Positions 1-7,532 of a stretch of DNA of 37,530 nt are shown here, in pieces. How positions within the stretch are numbered: the stretch's first letter is position 1; each line of letters begins with the position of its first letter. A model generated the notes under the pieces. That model was not told the origin of the DNA and did no database searches. It saw only the letters and a program-made list of their open reading frames with translations. Made by a program: the position numbers and the translations under genes. Source of the DNA: Burkholderiales bacterium (GTDB lineage Bacteria; Pseudomonadota; Gammaproteobacteria; Burkholderiales; Casimicrobiaceae); assembly GCA_020853025.1 (NCBI GenBank), contig JADYZP010000059.1, positions 1 through 37,530 on the forward strand, written 5' to 3'.

Positions 1-329
1 ACCACGCGCGCCACCAGCATGGCCAGCAGCAACGGTTGCAACGGCGCCGGCGCCGCGCCGAACCAGGCCGCAGCGCCCGCGGTGCGCGCCGCCCCGAGCA
101 CCGCGGCCACGTGACCATGGGGCAGGCAGCGTTCAATGGTGAAGAGTTCCTGCGCACTGGCCACGGCCACCCCACCGCGCAGCAACACGCGGAAGTGCTC
201 GATGAGTTGCGGGTCCCACTGCGAGAGGTTGGCCAAGGTGCGTTTCTTGACCTTGCCCTCCTCGCGGTAGCCCTCGCGGAGCAGGATCGCCGGCGGCGAG
301 TGGCGGTTAGGGACAGACTCGATGTACAT
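1..329 (-). CDS. IS1634-family transposase, N-terminal part (runs off the window)
   Basis: Reading the minus strand from the ATG at 329 gives an open frame of 109 codons to the window edge. It begins MYIESVPNRHSPPAILLREG and continues with KVKKRTLANLSQWDPQLIEH and then a LPHGHVAAVLGAAR segment. This is the characteristic N-terminal region of IS1634-family transposases (IS4-like DDE superfamily); the catalytic DDE core lies beyond the window. The frame is intact as far as it can be seen, so the element could be complete outside. No good Shine-Dalgarno sequence precedes the ATG, as is common for weakly expressed transposases. A terminator-like hairpin lies about 75 bp upstream of the start, oriented to block transcription entering from outside. 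Confidence 0.85.
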   Translation of the reverse strand, partial: MYIESVPNRHSPPAILLREGYREEGKVKKRTLANLSQWDPQLIEHFRVLLRGGVAVASAQELFTIERCLPHGHVAAVLGAARTAGAAAWFGAAPAPLQPLLLAMLVARV

Positions 330-403
330 GCATTACATGGTAGCGCATCAAGCGTCGATTGCAAGCAAAATATTCGCTATTTACATGGGAACACAAATGA
401 CCG

Positions 404-443
404 AAAAAAGAGCCGAAACCCACGCCAGATGCGGGTTACGGCT
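404..443 (-). terminator. Rho-independent terminator-like hairpin upstream of the IS1634-type transposase
   Basis: On the minus strand an 11-bp stem (433-443 pairing with 411-421, one mismatch) closes an 11-nt loop. It is followed after one base by six T residues (404-409). It points towards the transposase start at 329. Insertion sequences often carry such a site near their end to stop read-through transcription of the transposase, and I infer that role here. Confidence 0.6.
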
Positions 444-444
444 C

Positions 445-472
445 GATTAGCGGGTCAAAGTTCGGATTAGCG
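445..472. repeat. Two 8-bp direct repeats near the presumed IS end
   Basis: GATTAGCG occurs at 445-452 and again at 465-472, a 20-bp period, immediately outside the hairpin. Such repeats could be transposase-binding sites in the terminal region of the IS1634-type element. The exact inverted-repeat end and target duplication cannot be fixed because the other end is outside the window. Confidence 0.3.
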
Positions 473-577
473 TTTGGACGTTCCGTCGGGTGCTCGAAAT
501 TGGCATCATGAACGGATGGCTACCTCAGCGAAGCGAGTGCGGCGGCTCTCGCATGTATATGCGTTCCCCGGGTTTCG

Positions 578-811
578 TTGATGGCGATCGCCGATTTGCT
601 TGACTACATCGAGATGTTTTATAACCGCACTCGCAAGCACTCGTCACTCGGCTATGTTTCACCAGTGCGATACTTTGCAGATTGGATCAGCAGGCAATAC
701 GCGCAAACAGTGGCAGCATGGCCCCGCCCCCTTGTAGGACAAAAAAACAGAGGGAAGCTCAAAGGACCCTCTACACCGAAGACTTCAACCGCTTCGTTAC
801 CTCCACGATGA
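578..811 (+). pseudogene. IS3-family transposase, C-terminal remnant
   Basis: The frame encodes IADLLDYIEMFYNRTRKHSS followed by LGYVSPVRYFADWISRQ. This is the C-terminal end of the integrase (rve) domain of IS3-family OrfB proteins, including the conserved YN-x-R-x-H-S-x-LGY-x-SP signature. The rest of the roughly 270-300-residue protein, including the first two catalytic acidic residues, is absent. Homology starts abruptly near 575, and the last 30 or so codons no longer look like transposase, so the reading end at 811 is probably fortuitous. The segments 480-577 and 812-960 hold no gene that I can recognise. The remnant shows that this edge has taken at least two unrelated insertions. Confidence 0.75.
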
Positions 812-960
812 CTCCGATTGCTACCGGCCGAAGCGAGAGTTTCCGGGCGGGATTCGCACTCGCTGGAAGACAGCGCCTTTGCGCGGCGCACAGGAACTTC
901 AGATTAAAGTAGCGGTTTGGCAACGACCCACTCCCACCGCACGCTTCATTCCCAGCTGCC

Positions 961-2211
961 ATGCCGCCCGTTCCCCCTGTCGCCATTCCATCGCTGGCCG
1001 GCTCCGATTCGGCGCCGCTTGCCGCGCACGCGCCGTTGACCATGCTCCTGCTCAACATCGCGCACGCCATCGCTCACCTGGTGCTGCTGATATTCGCGAC
1101 GGCGGTCGGTGCGGTCGCCGCCGACTTCGGTTTCTCGCGCTGGGAGGATTTGATGCCCTATGCTGCCGGTGCGTTCCTTTTCTTCGGCCTCGGCTCGGTA
1201 CCCTCCGGCCGCCTCGGCGACCATTGGGGGCGGCGCGCGATGATGCTGGTATTTTTTTTCGGGATCGGCGCCGCATGCCTGATCGCTGCGACCACGCACA
1301 ACGCATGGCAGATGGCGGCGGCGCTGGCGTTGATCGGTATCTTCGCGTCGATCTACCACCCGGTAGGCATTCCGATGCTGGTGCAGGGGACGCAACGCCC
1401 GGGTGCGGTGATTGGCGTCAACGGGCTCGCCGGCAACCTGGGCATCGCCGCGGCGGCGGTGCTGACTGGATTCACGGTCAAGTATCTCGGATGGCGGATG
1501 GCGTTCGTGATCTCGGGACTCTTCGCGATCGCCATCGGCGCGCTGTTCGCTCGCGTCGTGCCGCGCGAGGACCTGCCGCCTGCGCGGCGGACGCCGAAGC
1601 AGTCGGATCTCCCCGCGCCCGAACTCGCCCGCGTCGTGCTGATCCTGACCCTCACGTCGACCGCCGGCAGCCTCGTCTTCAACTTCACGACCAACGGTAA
1701 CGGCGAATTGCTGGGCGACCGGATGCGGGAGATCTCTACCGATCCGGCGGCGATCGGCGCGTTGTTGGGACTCGTGTACGTGATCGCGTCGTTTGCGCAG
1801 CTCATTGTCGGTCGCGCGATCGACCGCTATCCGCTAAAGTGTCTGTTCCTGATCATTGTGCTGATGCAGGTTCCGCTCTTCGCCCTTGCCGCGTACGCCC
1901 ACGGTTGGGTGTTCTACGTCCTCGCCATCGCATTCATGTCCTTCGTCTTCGGCGCGATTCCCTTTACCGACGCGCTGATCGTGCGCTACGTCGATGACCG
2001 TATGCGATCGCGCGTGGCGGGCGTGCGGTTCGCCATCGCGTTCGGTGTCAGCGCACTCGCCGTGTGGCTGCTGGGGCCGCTGGTGAAGGCCAACGGTTTC
2101 GCGTTCCTGCTCATCCTGATGGCCGCGATCGCGGCGTTCGCCGCCGCGGGCGTCACCTTTCTGCCCGCCGGCCGGGGGCTGGCGTCGCAAATGCGGAGTT
2201 CGAGGTCTTAG
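961..2211 (+). CDS. MFS transporter
   Basis: A 416-residue inner-membrane protein with about twelve hydrophobic segments. The loop after the second segment carries the major facilitator motif A as GRLGDHWGRR (residues 83-92). This identifies a major facilitator superfamily secondary transporter. The sequence and size resemble the broad fosmidomycin-resistance/sugar-efflux-like group, but substrate and direction cannot be read from the sequence. The first 25 residues are Pro/Ala-rich and not membrane-like; an in-frame ATG at 1042 is a possible alternative start, because neither start has a clear ribosome binding site. The gene is alone on its strand between IS debris and a convergent HtrA-like gene, so no operon partner suggests a substrate. 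Confidence 0.8.
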   Translation: MPPVPPVAIPSLAGSDSAPLAAHAPLTMLLLNIAHAIAHLVLLIFATAVGAVAADFGFSRWEDLMPYAAGAFLFFGLGSVPSGRLGDHWGRRAMMLVFFFGIGAACLIAATTHNAWQMAAALALIGIFASIYHPVGIPMLVQGTQRPGAVIGVNGLAGNLGIAAAAVLTGFTVKYLGWRMAFVISGLFAIAIGALFARVVPREDLPPARRTPKQSDLPAPELARVVLILTLTSTAGSLVFNFTTNGNGELLGDRMREISTDPAAIGALLGLVYVIASFAQLIVGRAIDRYPLKCLFLIIVLMQVPLFALAAYAHGWVFYVLAIAFMSFVFGAIPFTDALIVRYVDDRMRSRVAGVRFAIAFGVSALAVWLLGPLVKANGFAFLLILMAAIAAFAAAGVTFLPAGRGLASQMRSSRS

Positions 2212-2256
2212 TGAAGCGAATCCGACGAGGCCGTGCCATTCGCGCAGTTCACCCGA

Positions 2257-2271
2257 GCAACCCGGGGTTGC
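2257..2271. repeat. Short perfect palindrome between convergent genes
   Basis: GCAACCC and GGGTTGC flank a single G. It lies in the 179-bp gap between the convergent MFS and HtrA-like genes. No T-run follows on either strand, so it is not a convincing terminator; it may be the core of an intergenic palindromic repeat. Nothing else is recognisable in 2212-2390. Confidence 0.35.
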
Positions 2272-2390
2272 GTCGCCAGACTGCGAACGTTCGCACCGAC
2301 GCAAATATCACCTACGCCAGATAAGGCAGCAACAACGCCGCCGCGAAGTCGACATCGATTGTTGACCGGTCAGTTGCGGCCAGCTGCCGG

Positions 2391-3365
2391 CTACTGCAGC
2401 GATGGCTTCCTCAGGAAGTCGCCGCGGTCGGCCGACTGCACACGGACCGGCACCGTCGCACCGTTTCGTGCCAGCGTCATAGGGATCTCGGTTCCGGACG
2501 GTCCGAGCCGCCACACGCTGCGAAAGAGTTCGGCGAGTGTGGTCACGCGCTGGTCGGCCACGGCGACGATCAGGTCGCCCTGCCGCATGCCGGCGCGTTC
2601 GGCCGGTCCGCCCTGCGCGAGGCCGCCGACGATCAGGTGATGATCGTCCTCGCTCGCGTACATACCGAGCCAGGGTCGCGGCGGCAGCGCCGAGGACCCG
2701 GTGCGCACCAGGTCGTCGAGGATGGGCGTCAGCACGTCGATGGGCACGAACATGTTGCCCTTGCGAACATCGTCGCCCTCGGCTTCCTGCACGAAGAGCG
2801 ACCCGATGCCGATCAGGCGTCCTTCGTCGTCGAGCAGCGCCGCACCGCTCCATTCCGGATGCGGCGGCGTCGTGAACAGCGCGAAATCGAGCAGGTACTC
2901 CCAGTAGCCGGCGAATTCACGGCGCGCGAAGATCTCGGCCTTCAGTGCGTGCGCACGCCCGCCGTGGCCAATCACGTACACGTCGTCGTCGACGTCGACC
3001 AATGTGGCCGAGCCCATCGCCAGCGGCGGCACGCCGAGTTTTCCGAGCGGAAGCACCAATCCCATGCCGGTCGCGAAATCGTAGGCAAGCGGGTGTCCTG
3101 CAAGAACGCGACCGTCGTTGGTGGAGATCCAGATCGCGTCGGCCTCGGTGATCAGATAGCCGATGGTGACGATCAGCCCATCATCACGGATCACGACGCC
3201 ATTGCCTTCGCGCTCGGTGCCGAGCATCTGCGCGGTGAAGCCGTCGTCGGGGACGCGCGACGACAGCCGCACGACAGCGTCGATCGCGCGCTGGAGGTCG
3301 AAACCGACCTCCGCGGCATCGGGCTGCAGCGACGCGGGGAACGACCAGTGCGTGGAATCGGCCAT
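2391..3365 (-). CDS. HtrA-like trypsin-fold plus PDZ protein with degenerate catalytic triad
   Basis: 324 residues. Residues about 45-220 follow the S1C (HtrA) protease fold and about 235-315 form one PDZ domain (LAQGGPAERAGMRQGDLI). Aligning the motifs by eye, the HtrA histidine segment TNAHV is replaced by TIGYL (Tyr70), the TDLA aspartate segment by TGMG (Gly100), and GNSGG by EWSGA, which keeps Ser173. Two of three catalytic residues are therefore lost, and a conventional serine-protease mechanism is unlikely. There is no signal peptide, so it probably acts in the cytoplasm, perhaps as a PDZ-based binding or scaffold protein. I believe similar Tyr-substituted homologues occur in other proteobacteria, which would make this a maintained variant and not decay. 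The flanking genes give no clue to a partner. Confidence 0.75.
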   Translation of the reverse strand: MADSTHWSFPASLQPDAAEVGFDLQRAIDAVVRLSSRVPDDGFTAQMLGTEREGNGVVIRDDGLIVTIGYLITEADAIWISTNDGRVLAGHPLAYDFATGMGLVLPLGKLGVPPLAMGSATLVDVDDDVYVIGHGGRAHALKAEIFARREFAGYWEYLLDFALFTTPPHPEWSGAALLDDEGRLIGIGSLFVQEAEGDDVRKGNMFVPIDVLTPILDDLVRTGSSALPPRPWLGMYASEDDHHLIVGGLAQGGPAERAGMRQGDLIVAVADQRVTTLAELFRSVWRLGPSGTEIPMTLARNGATVPVRVQSADRGDFLRKPSLQ

Positions 3366-3484
3366 GGATACTTTGTTTGACCGCGGGTGGCGGTACTACG
3401 TTTGATACGAAGGATTCTACGCCACCGCCTTCACCCCGATTCCTGCGGTTTAGACTACTGCTACGCCATAACCGGACATCGAAC

Positions 3485-4600
3485 ATGGAACCGCTGATCG
3501 ACAACGTCGAGTGCTGGGTATTGCGTGCGCCGATCTCCGAAGCGGTATCCAACGCCTTCGGCACGATGACCCATCGACCCGCGGTGTTTCTGCGCATTTG
3601 CGCGAGCGACGGTGCCTGGGGCTGGGGCGAAGTCTTCAGCAACTTTCCGCAGGTCGGCGCCGAACATCGCGCACGGCTGGTCGCGAGCATCTTCGCGCCG
3701 TTGCTGACCGGCGTCGCGGCCATCGATCCGGTGTTCGTGTGCACGCTGCTCGAGCATCGGACCCGGCAAGTGGCAATCCAGTGCGGCGAGCCCGGGCCCT
3801 TCGCGCAGATCACCGGAGCCGTCGATCAGGCATTATCGGACATGGCGGCACGTCGCGCCGGCGTCGCGCTGTGGAGGCACCTTGGTGGCAACAATCGTAT
3901 CCGCGTTTACGCGAGTGGAATCGGTCCCGGCCGTGTGGCGGAAGTCGCCGCTGCCAAGCGCGCGGCCGGTTACCGGGCGTTCAAGCTCAAAGTCGGTTTC
4001 GACGCAGTGCGCGACGTGGCGAACCTTGCCGCGATGCGCGAAGCGCTGGGTGACGAGGCGACGATCATGTGCGACGCCAACCAGGCATGGACGCCGGCAG
4101 ACGCTGCAGCGCGCATCGTCGCGCTTGCGCCGTACCACCCGCACTGGATCGAGGAACCGATCGGTGCCGACTGCGAACACGCGGACTGGGCCGAACTGGC
4201 CGCGCGCAGTCCCGTTCTCCTTGCTGCCGGCGAGAACCTGCGCGGCTTGGCCGCATTCACCGGCGCCATCGACGCCGGCTACCTCGCCTTCGTGCAGCCG
4301 GACGTCGGCAAGTGGGGCGGGATCAGCGGCGGGCTGGCCGTCGCCCGCCACGCAGCGGCGCACGGCGTCGCGTACTGCCCGCACTGGTTTGCCGGCGGCG
4401 TCGGACTCGCGGCGTCGATGCACGCGCTCGCCGCCAGCGGCAGCGCGGATGGTTACGCCGAGGTCGATGCCAACCCGAATCCGTTGCGCGAGGAGGTGTT
4501 CGAATTCACCGTCGACGACGGCTGGATCACGCTGTCCGATGCCCCGGGACTTGGCGTCGAGCCGGATCTCGTGCGTCTCGCACGATTCATCGACTCATGA
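3485..4600 (+). CDS. Mandelate racemase/muconate lactonizing enzyme family protein (enolase superfamily)
   Basis: 371 residues: an N-terminal capping domain (about 1-120) and a TIM barrel. Superfamily residues are visible: K167-x-K169 (FKLKVG), metal ligands Asp197 (MCDANQAW), Glu223 or Glu224 (WIEEP) and Glu250 (AGENL), then Asp273 (QPDVGKWGG) and His300 (CPHW). The KxK plus Asp/His arrangement matches the mandelate racemase subgroup, whose members abstract the alpha-proton of a carboxylate and racemise or dehydrate sugar acids. Substrate cannot be assigned. The ATG at 3485 was chosen over an in-frame upstream start at 3377 because homology begins there; the longer version would overlap the divergent gene's upstream region. 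A possible -10 (TAGACT) lies at 3451-3456. Confidence 0.85.
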   Translation: MEPLIDNVECWVLRAPISEAVSNAFGTMTHRPAVFLRICASDGAWGWGEVFSNFPQVGAEHRARLVASIFAPLLTGVAAIDPVFVCTLLEHRTRQVAIQCGEPGPFAQITGAVDQALSDMAARRAGVALWRHLGGNNRIRVYASGIGPGRVAEVAAAKRAAGYRAFKLKVGFDAVRDVANLAAMREALGDEATIMCDANQAWTPADAAARIVALAPYHPHWIEEPIGADCEHADWAELAARSPVLLAAGENLRGLAAFTGAIDAGYLAFVQPDVGKWGGISGGLAVARHAAAHGVAYCPHWFAGGVGLAASMHALAASGSADGYAEVDANPNPLREEVFEFTVDDGWITLSDAPGLGVEPDLVRLARFIDS

Positions 4601-4656
4601 CCGGCGAGGCACCTCCCGTGCAGCCAACGCCGCGCGCGGCGCACTCTCGCCCTCGC

Positions 4657-5529
4657 CTAGAACCTGCCTGCCTGGTAGTCGCGCACGGCCTGGACGATCT
4701 CGTCCCGGGTGTTCATCACGAAGGGTCCGTGTTGCGCGATCGGCTCCGACAGCGGCCGGCCGGCGATCAGCAGCGCGCGCGCGGCTACGCTCGCCGTCAG
4801 CACCACGCCGTCGCTGCCCGCGTCGTTGCCGAGTATCGCCATCCGCTGCACCGGCACCGGCGTGCCGGCGATGGCAAGCGCCCCGCGATAGACGTAGACG
4901 AATGCGTTGTGCGCGGGCGGCAGCGCCTGCGCGAAGCTCGCACCCGCGGGCAGTTCGAGGTCGAGGTACAGCGGCAACGTGACTTCCCGCTGCATCGCGC
5001 CGTCGACACCGTGGCTGCGTCCGGCGATCACGCGTAGCTTCACGCCGTTCACGGTGACCCGTTCCGGTATTTCGGCACTCTGGATGTCGCGGTACCACGG
5101 CGCGCGCAGCTTGTTCTTCGCCGGAAGATTCAGCCAAAGCTGGAAGCCTTCCATCCGGCCGTCCTCCTGCTCTGGCAATTCCGAATGGATCACGCCGCGG
5201 CCGGCGGTCATCCACTGCACGCCGCCGTTGGACAGCAGGCCCTCGTGCCCCGCGCTGTCGCGGTGACGCATGCGGCCGGCGATCATGTAGGTGACGGTCT
5301 CGAAGCCACGATGCGGATGGTCGGGGAAGCCGCCGATGTAGTCCTGCGGATCGTCGGTGCCGAAGGCGTCGAGCATCAGGAACGGATCGAGCCGCCGCTG
5401 CAGCGGTTGCGTCAACACGCGCGTCAGCTTGACTCCCGCACCATCGGAGGTCGGTTGTCCGGCGATCACTTGCTCGACCACGCGCGATTTCGTCACCGCT
5501 TCCGCCGCTGAATGCGTCACCGTCTTCAT
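4657..5529 (-). CDS. Pirin family protein
   Basis: 290 residues, a bicupin of the pirin family. The N-terminal cupin holds the expected metal ligands: His71 and His73 in DHPHRGFET, His115 and Glu117 in GVIHSELPE. Residues about 180-285 form the C-terminal cupin. Characterised bacterial pirins either have quercetinase activity or bind metabolic enzymes; which applies here cannot be told. The start at 5529 has an AAAGGA ribosome binding site at a good distance; the longer open frame upstream (to 6219) runs through the kefB gene and was rejected. The gene stands alone, convergent with the enolase-superfamily gene (56-bp gap) and divergent from kefB. Confidence 0.9.
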   Translation of the reverse strand: MKTVTHSAAEAVTKSRVVEQVIAGQPTSDGAGVKLTRVLTQPLQRRLDPFLMLDAFGTDDPQDYIGGFPDHPHRGFETVTYMIAGRMRHRDSAGHEGLLSNGGVQWMTAGRGVIHSELPEQEDGRMEGFQLWLNLPAKNKLRAPWYRDIQSAEIPERVTVNGVKLRVIAGRSHGVDGAMQREVTLPLYLDLELPAGASFAQALPPAHNAFVYVYRGALAIAGTPVPVQRMAILGNDAGSDGVVLTASVAARALLIAGRPLSEPIAQHGPFVMNTRDEIVQAVRDYQAGRF

Positions 5530-5720
5530 GGCAATGGTCCTTTCGTCGAGGGGTGTTTCCAATCCGAGGGGCGCCGTGCGGATGCTCCGGATGCTGGTCA
5601 TCGTCGCGTCTGACATAGGCGAATCTGGGGCCGGGATTCGCGCAATCAACGTGTCGCAACCATCTCCGTGGGTACCGGAGTCACGAGTATAGTTCCACTC
5701 CGAACGGAGGACGTACCGCC

Positions 5721-7532
5721 GTGCTGTTCCTGATCTCGATTTTCCTGCTGACTGCGGTGCTCGTCGTGCCCGTTTTCCGCCGCCTGCAACTGGGCAGCGT
5801 GCTGGGATACATCGCCGCCGGCATGCTGATCGGCCCCTGGGGACTGGGACTGATTCCAGAGGCGCAGGGGACGCTGCATTTCGCCGAGATCGGCGTCGTG
5901 CTGCTGCTGTTCCTGGTGGGACTCGAGCTCGAGCCTTCGCGGTTGTGGGCGCTGCGGCGATTGGTGTGCGGACTCGGCGGCGCGCAGGTGCTGCTGTGCG
6001 GATTAGCACTCGCTGCGTCGGCATATGTGCTAGGCCTTGCGCGGGGACCGGCCATCGTCGTCGGCTTCGGCCTCGCGATGTCGTCGACCGCCATCGTGCT
6101 CGCCTGGCTCGGCGAGCGCGCGCAGTTGGGCGAAGCGGCCGGCCGCCAGACTTTTGCGATCCTGCTTTTCCAGGACCTCGCGGTGATTCCGCTGATCGCG
6201 CTGCTGCCACTGCTGTCACCGGATACCGGCGACGCCGGCATCGGCTGGGTTCCCGCCGCCAAAGGCATCGCCGCGATCGCCGCCGTCGTCATCGGCAGCC
6301 GTCTCCTGATCCGTCCGGCGCTGAAACTCGTCGCCCGCTACGGCGGCCGCGAGATCTTCACGGCCGCAGCACTTCTGGTCGTGATCGGCGCCGCGCTGAT
6401 CGTGGACGCCATCGGACTGTCGATGTCGCTGGGCGCGTTTCTCGCGGGCGTCCTGCTGGCCGACTCCGAATTCCGCCACGAGCTCGAAGCCGACGTCGAA
6501 CCCTTCAAGGGAATGCTGATGGGCCTGTTTTTCATGGCCGTCGGCATGAGTGCCAACCTGATGCTGCTCGAAGCCAAGCTGCTCGCGGTGCTGGGCGCAG
6601 CACTCGGAATTCTCGCCGTCAAGCTGATCTGCATTTACACGATCGCACGCATCGAGAGAATCCGCAACCACGACGCGCAGCGCATCGCCGTCTGGCTGGC
6701 GCAGGGCGGCGAGTTCGCCTTCGTCGTGTTCACCGCGGCCCTCGGTGACGGCATTCTGAGCGCCGAGACCACGCAGTTCCTGGTGCTCGCGGTGACGGTG
6801 TCGATGCTATTGGCACCGTTCATGTTCGTCGCTCACGAACGATTGCTGCGAAGCTGGCTCGAGCGACGCCGGATGCCCGAATTCGATGCGATCGACGGGC
6901 CCGGCAATCCGGTGATTATCGCCGGCTACGGACGCTACGGACAGATCGTTTCGCGCGTGCTGCGCATGGCCGGCATCCCCTTCACCGCCATCGAGCTCGA
7001 CTACCAGCAGGTAGATTTCGTGAGGACCTACGGCAACAAGGTGTATTACGGTGACGCCTCGCGCCTCGAGCTGCTCGAATCCGCGCGCGCTCGTGACGCG
7101 AAGCTCTTCGTGCTCGCCATCGACGACGTCGAGGCGTCGCTGAAGACCGCCGCGCTGGTACGCAAGCACTTTCCCAACCTGCCGATCCTCGCCCGCGCCC
7201 GCAATCGCGTACACCTGTACCGGCTGCGCGACCTCGACATCGATGCCATCGAGCGCGAGACCTTCCTGTCGAGCCTGGAAACCGCACGGGCTGCGCTGGA
7301 GGTGGCCGGAATGGAAGCATCACAGGCGCAGCGCGCCGTCGACATCTTCCGCAAGCACGACCTGAAACTCGTCGAGCAGCAGTACGCGGTGCGCCAGGAC
7401 GAGCAGCAGCTCATCCAGTCGGCGGCGCAGGCAGCGGTGCAGTTGCAGGAGCTGTTCGAGGCAGACGTCAAGGCGATCGCACGCGAGAAACGGTCGAGCG
7501 AACGCCGACCCGACGGGCGAGGCCGCCTTTAG
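5721..7532 (+). CDS. kefB: KefB-type monovalent cation:proton antiporter (CPA2)
   Basis: 603 residues, close to E. coli KefB (about 600). Residues 1-385 are the Na+/H+-exchanger membrane domain with 11-13 hydrophobic segments and a conserved GGEFAFV helix. From residue about 395 comes a cytoplasmic RCK/TrkA-N domain with the nucleotide-binding GYGRYGQ loop, then YGNKVYYGDAS, ILARARNR and SQAQRAVDIFRKHD, all matching KefB. The tail (about 550-603) is charged and probably helical. KefB-type systems efflux potassium when glutathione adducts bind the RCK domain, acidifying the cytoplasm against electrophiles. GTG start with GGAGG at 5706-5710. gshA, the first enzyme of glutathione synthesis, lies 2 kb away in the opposite direction. 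The stop overlaps that of uup by 4 bp. Confidence 0.9.
   Translation: MLFLISIFLLTAVLVVPVFRRLQLGSVLGYIAAGMLIGPWGLGLIPEAQGTLHFAEIGVVLLLFLVGLELEPSRLWALRRLVCGLGGAQVLLCGLALAASAYVLGLARGPAIVVGFGLAMSSTAIVLAWLGERAQLGEAAGRQTFAILLFQDLAVIPLIALLPLLSPDTGDAGIGWVPAAKGIAAIAAVVIGSRLLIRPALKLVARYGGREIFTAAALLVVIGAALIVDAIGLSMSLGAFLAGVLLADSEFRHELEADVEPFKGMLMGLFFMAVGMSANLMLLEAKLLAVLGAALGILAVKLICIYTIARIERIRNHDAQRIAVWLAQGGEFAFVVFTAALGDGILSAETTQFLVLAVTVSMLLAPFMFVAHERLLRSWLERRRMPEFDAIDGPGNPVIIAGYGRYGQIVSRVLRMAGIPFTAIELDYQQVDFVRTYGNKVYYGDASRLELLESARARDAKLFVLAIDDVEASLKTAALVRKHFPNLPILARARNRVHLYRLRDLDIDAIERETFLSSLETARAALEVAGMEASQAQRAVDIFRKHDLKLVEQQYAVRQDEQQLIQSAAQAAVQLQELFEADVKAIAREKRSSERRPDGRGRL

Noticed and set aside
36..470. 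Plus-strand open frame at the left edge
   Set aside because: Antisense of the IS1634-type transposase, whose N-terminal motif is clear on the minus strand.
2257..2271. Palindrome as a bidirectional terminator for the convergent genes
   Set aside because: No T-run on either strand after the stem.
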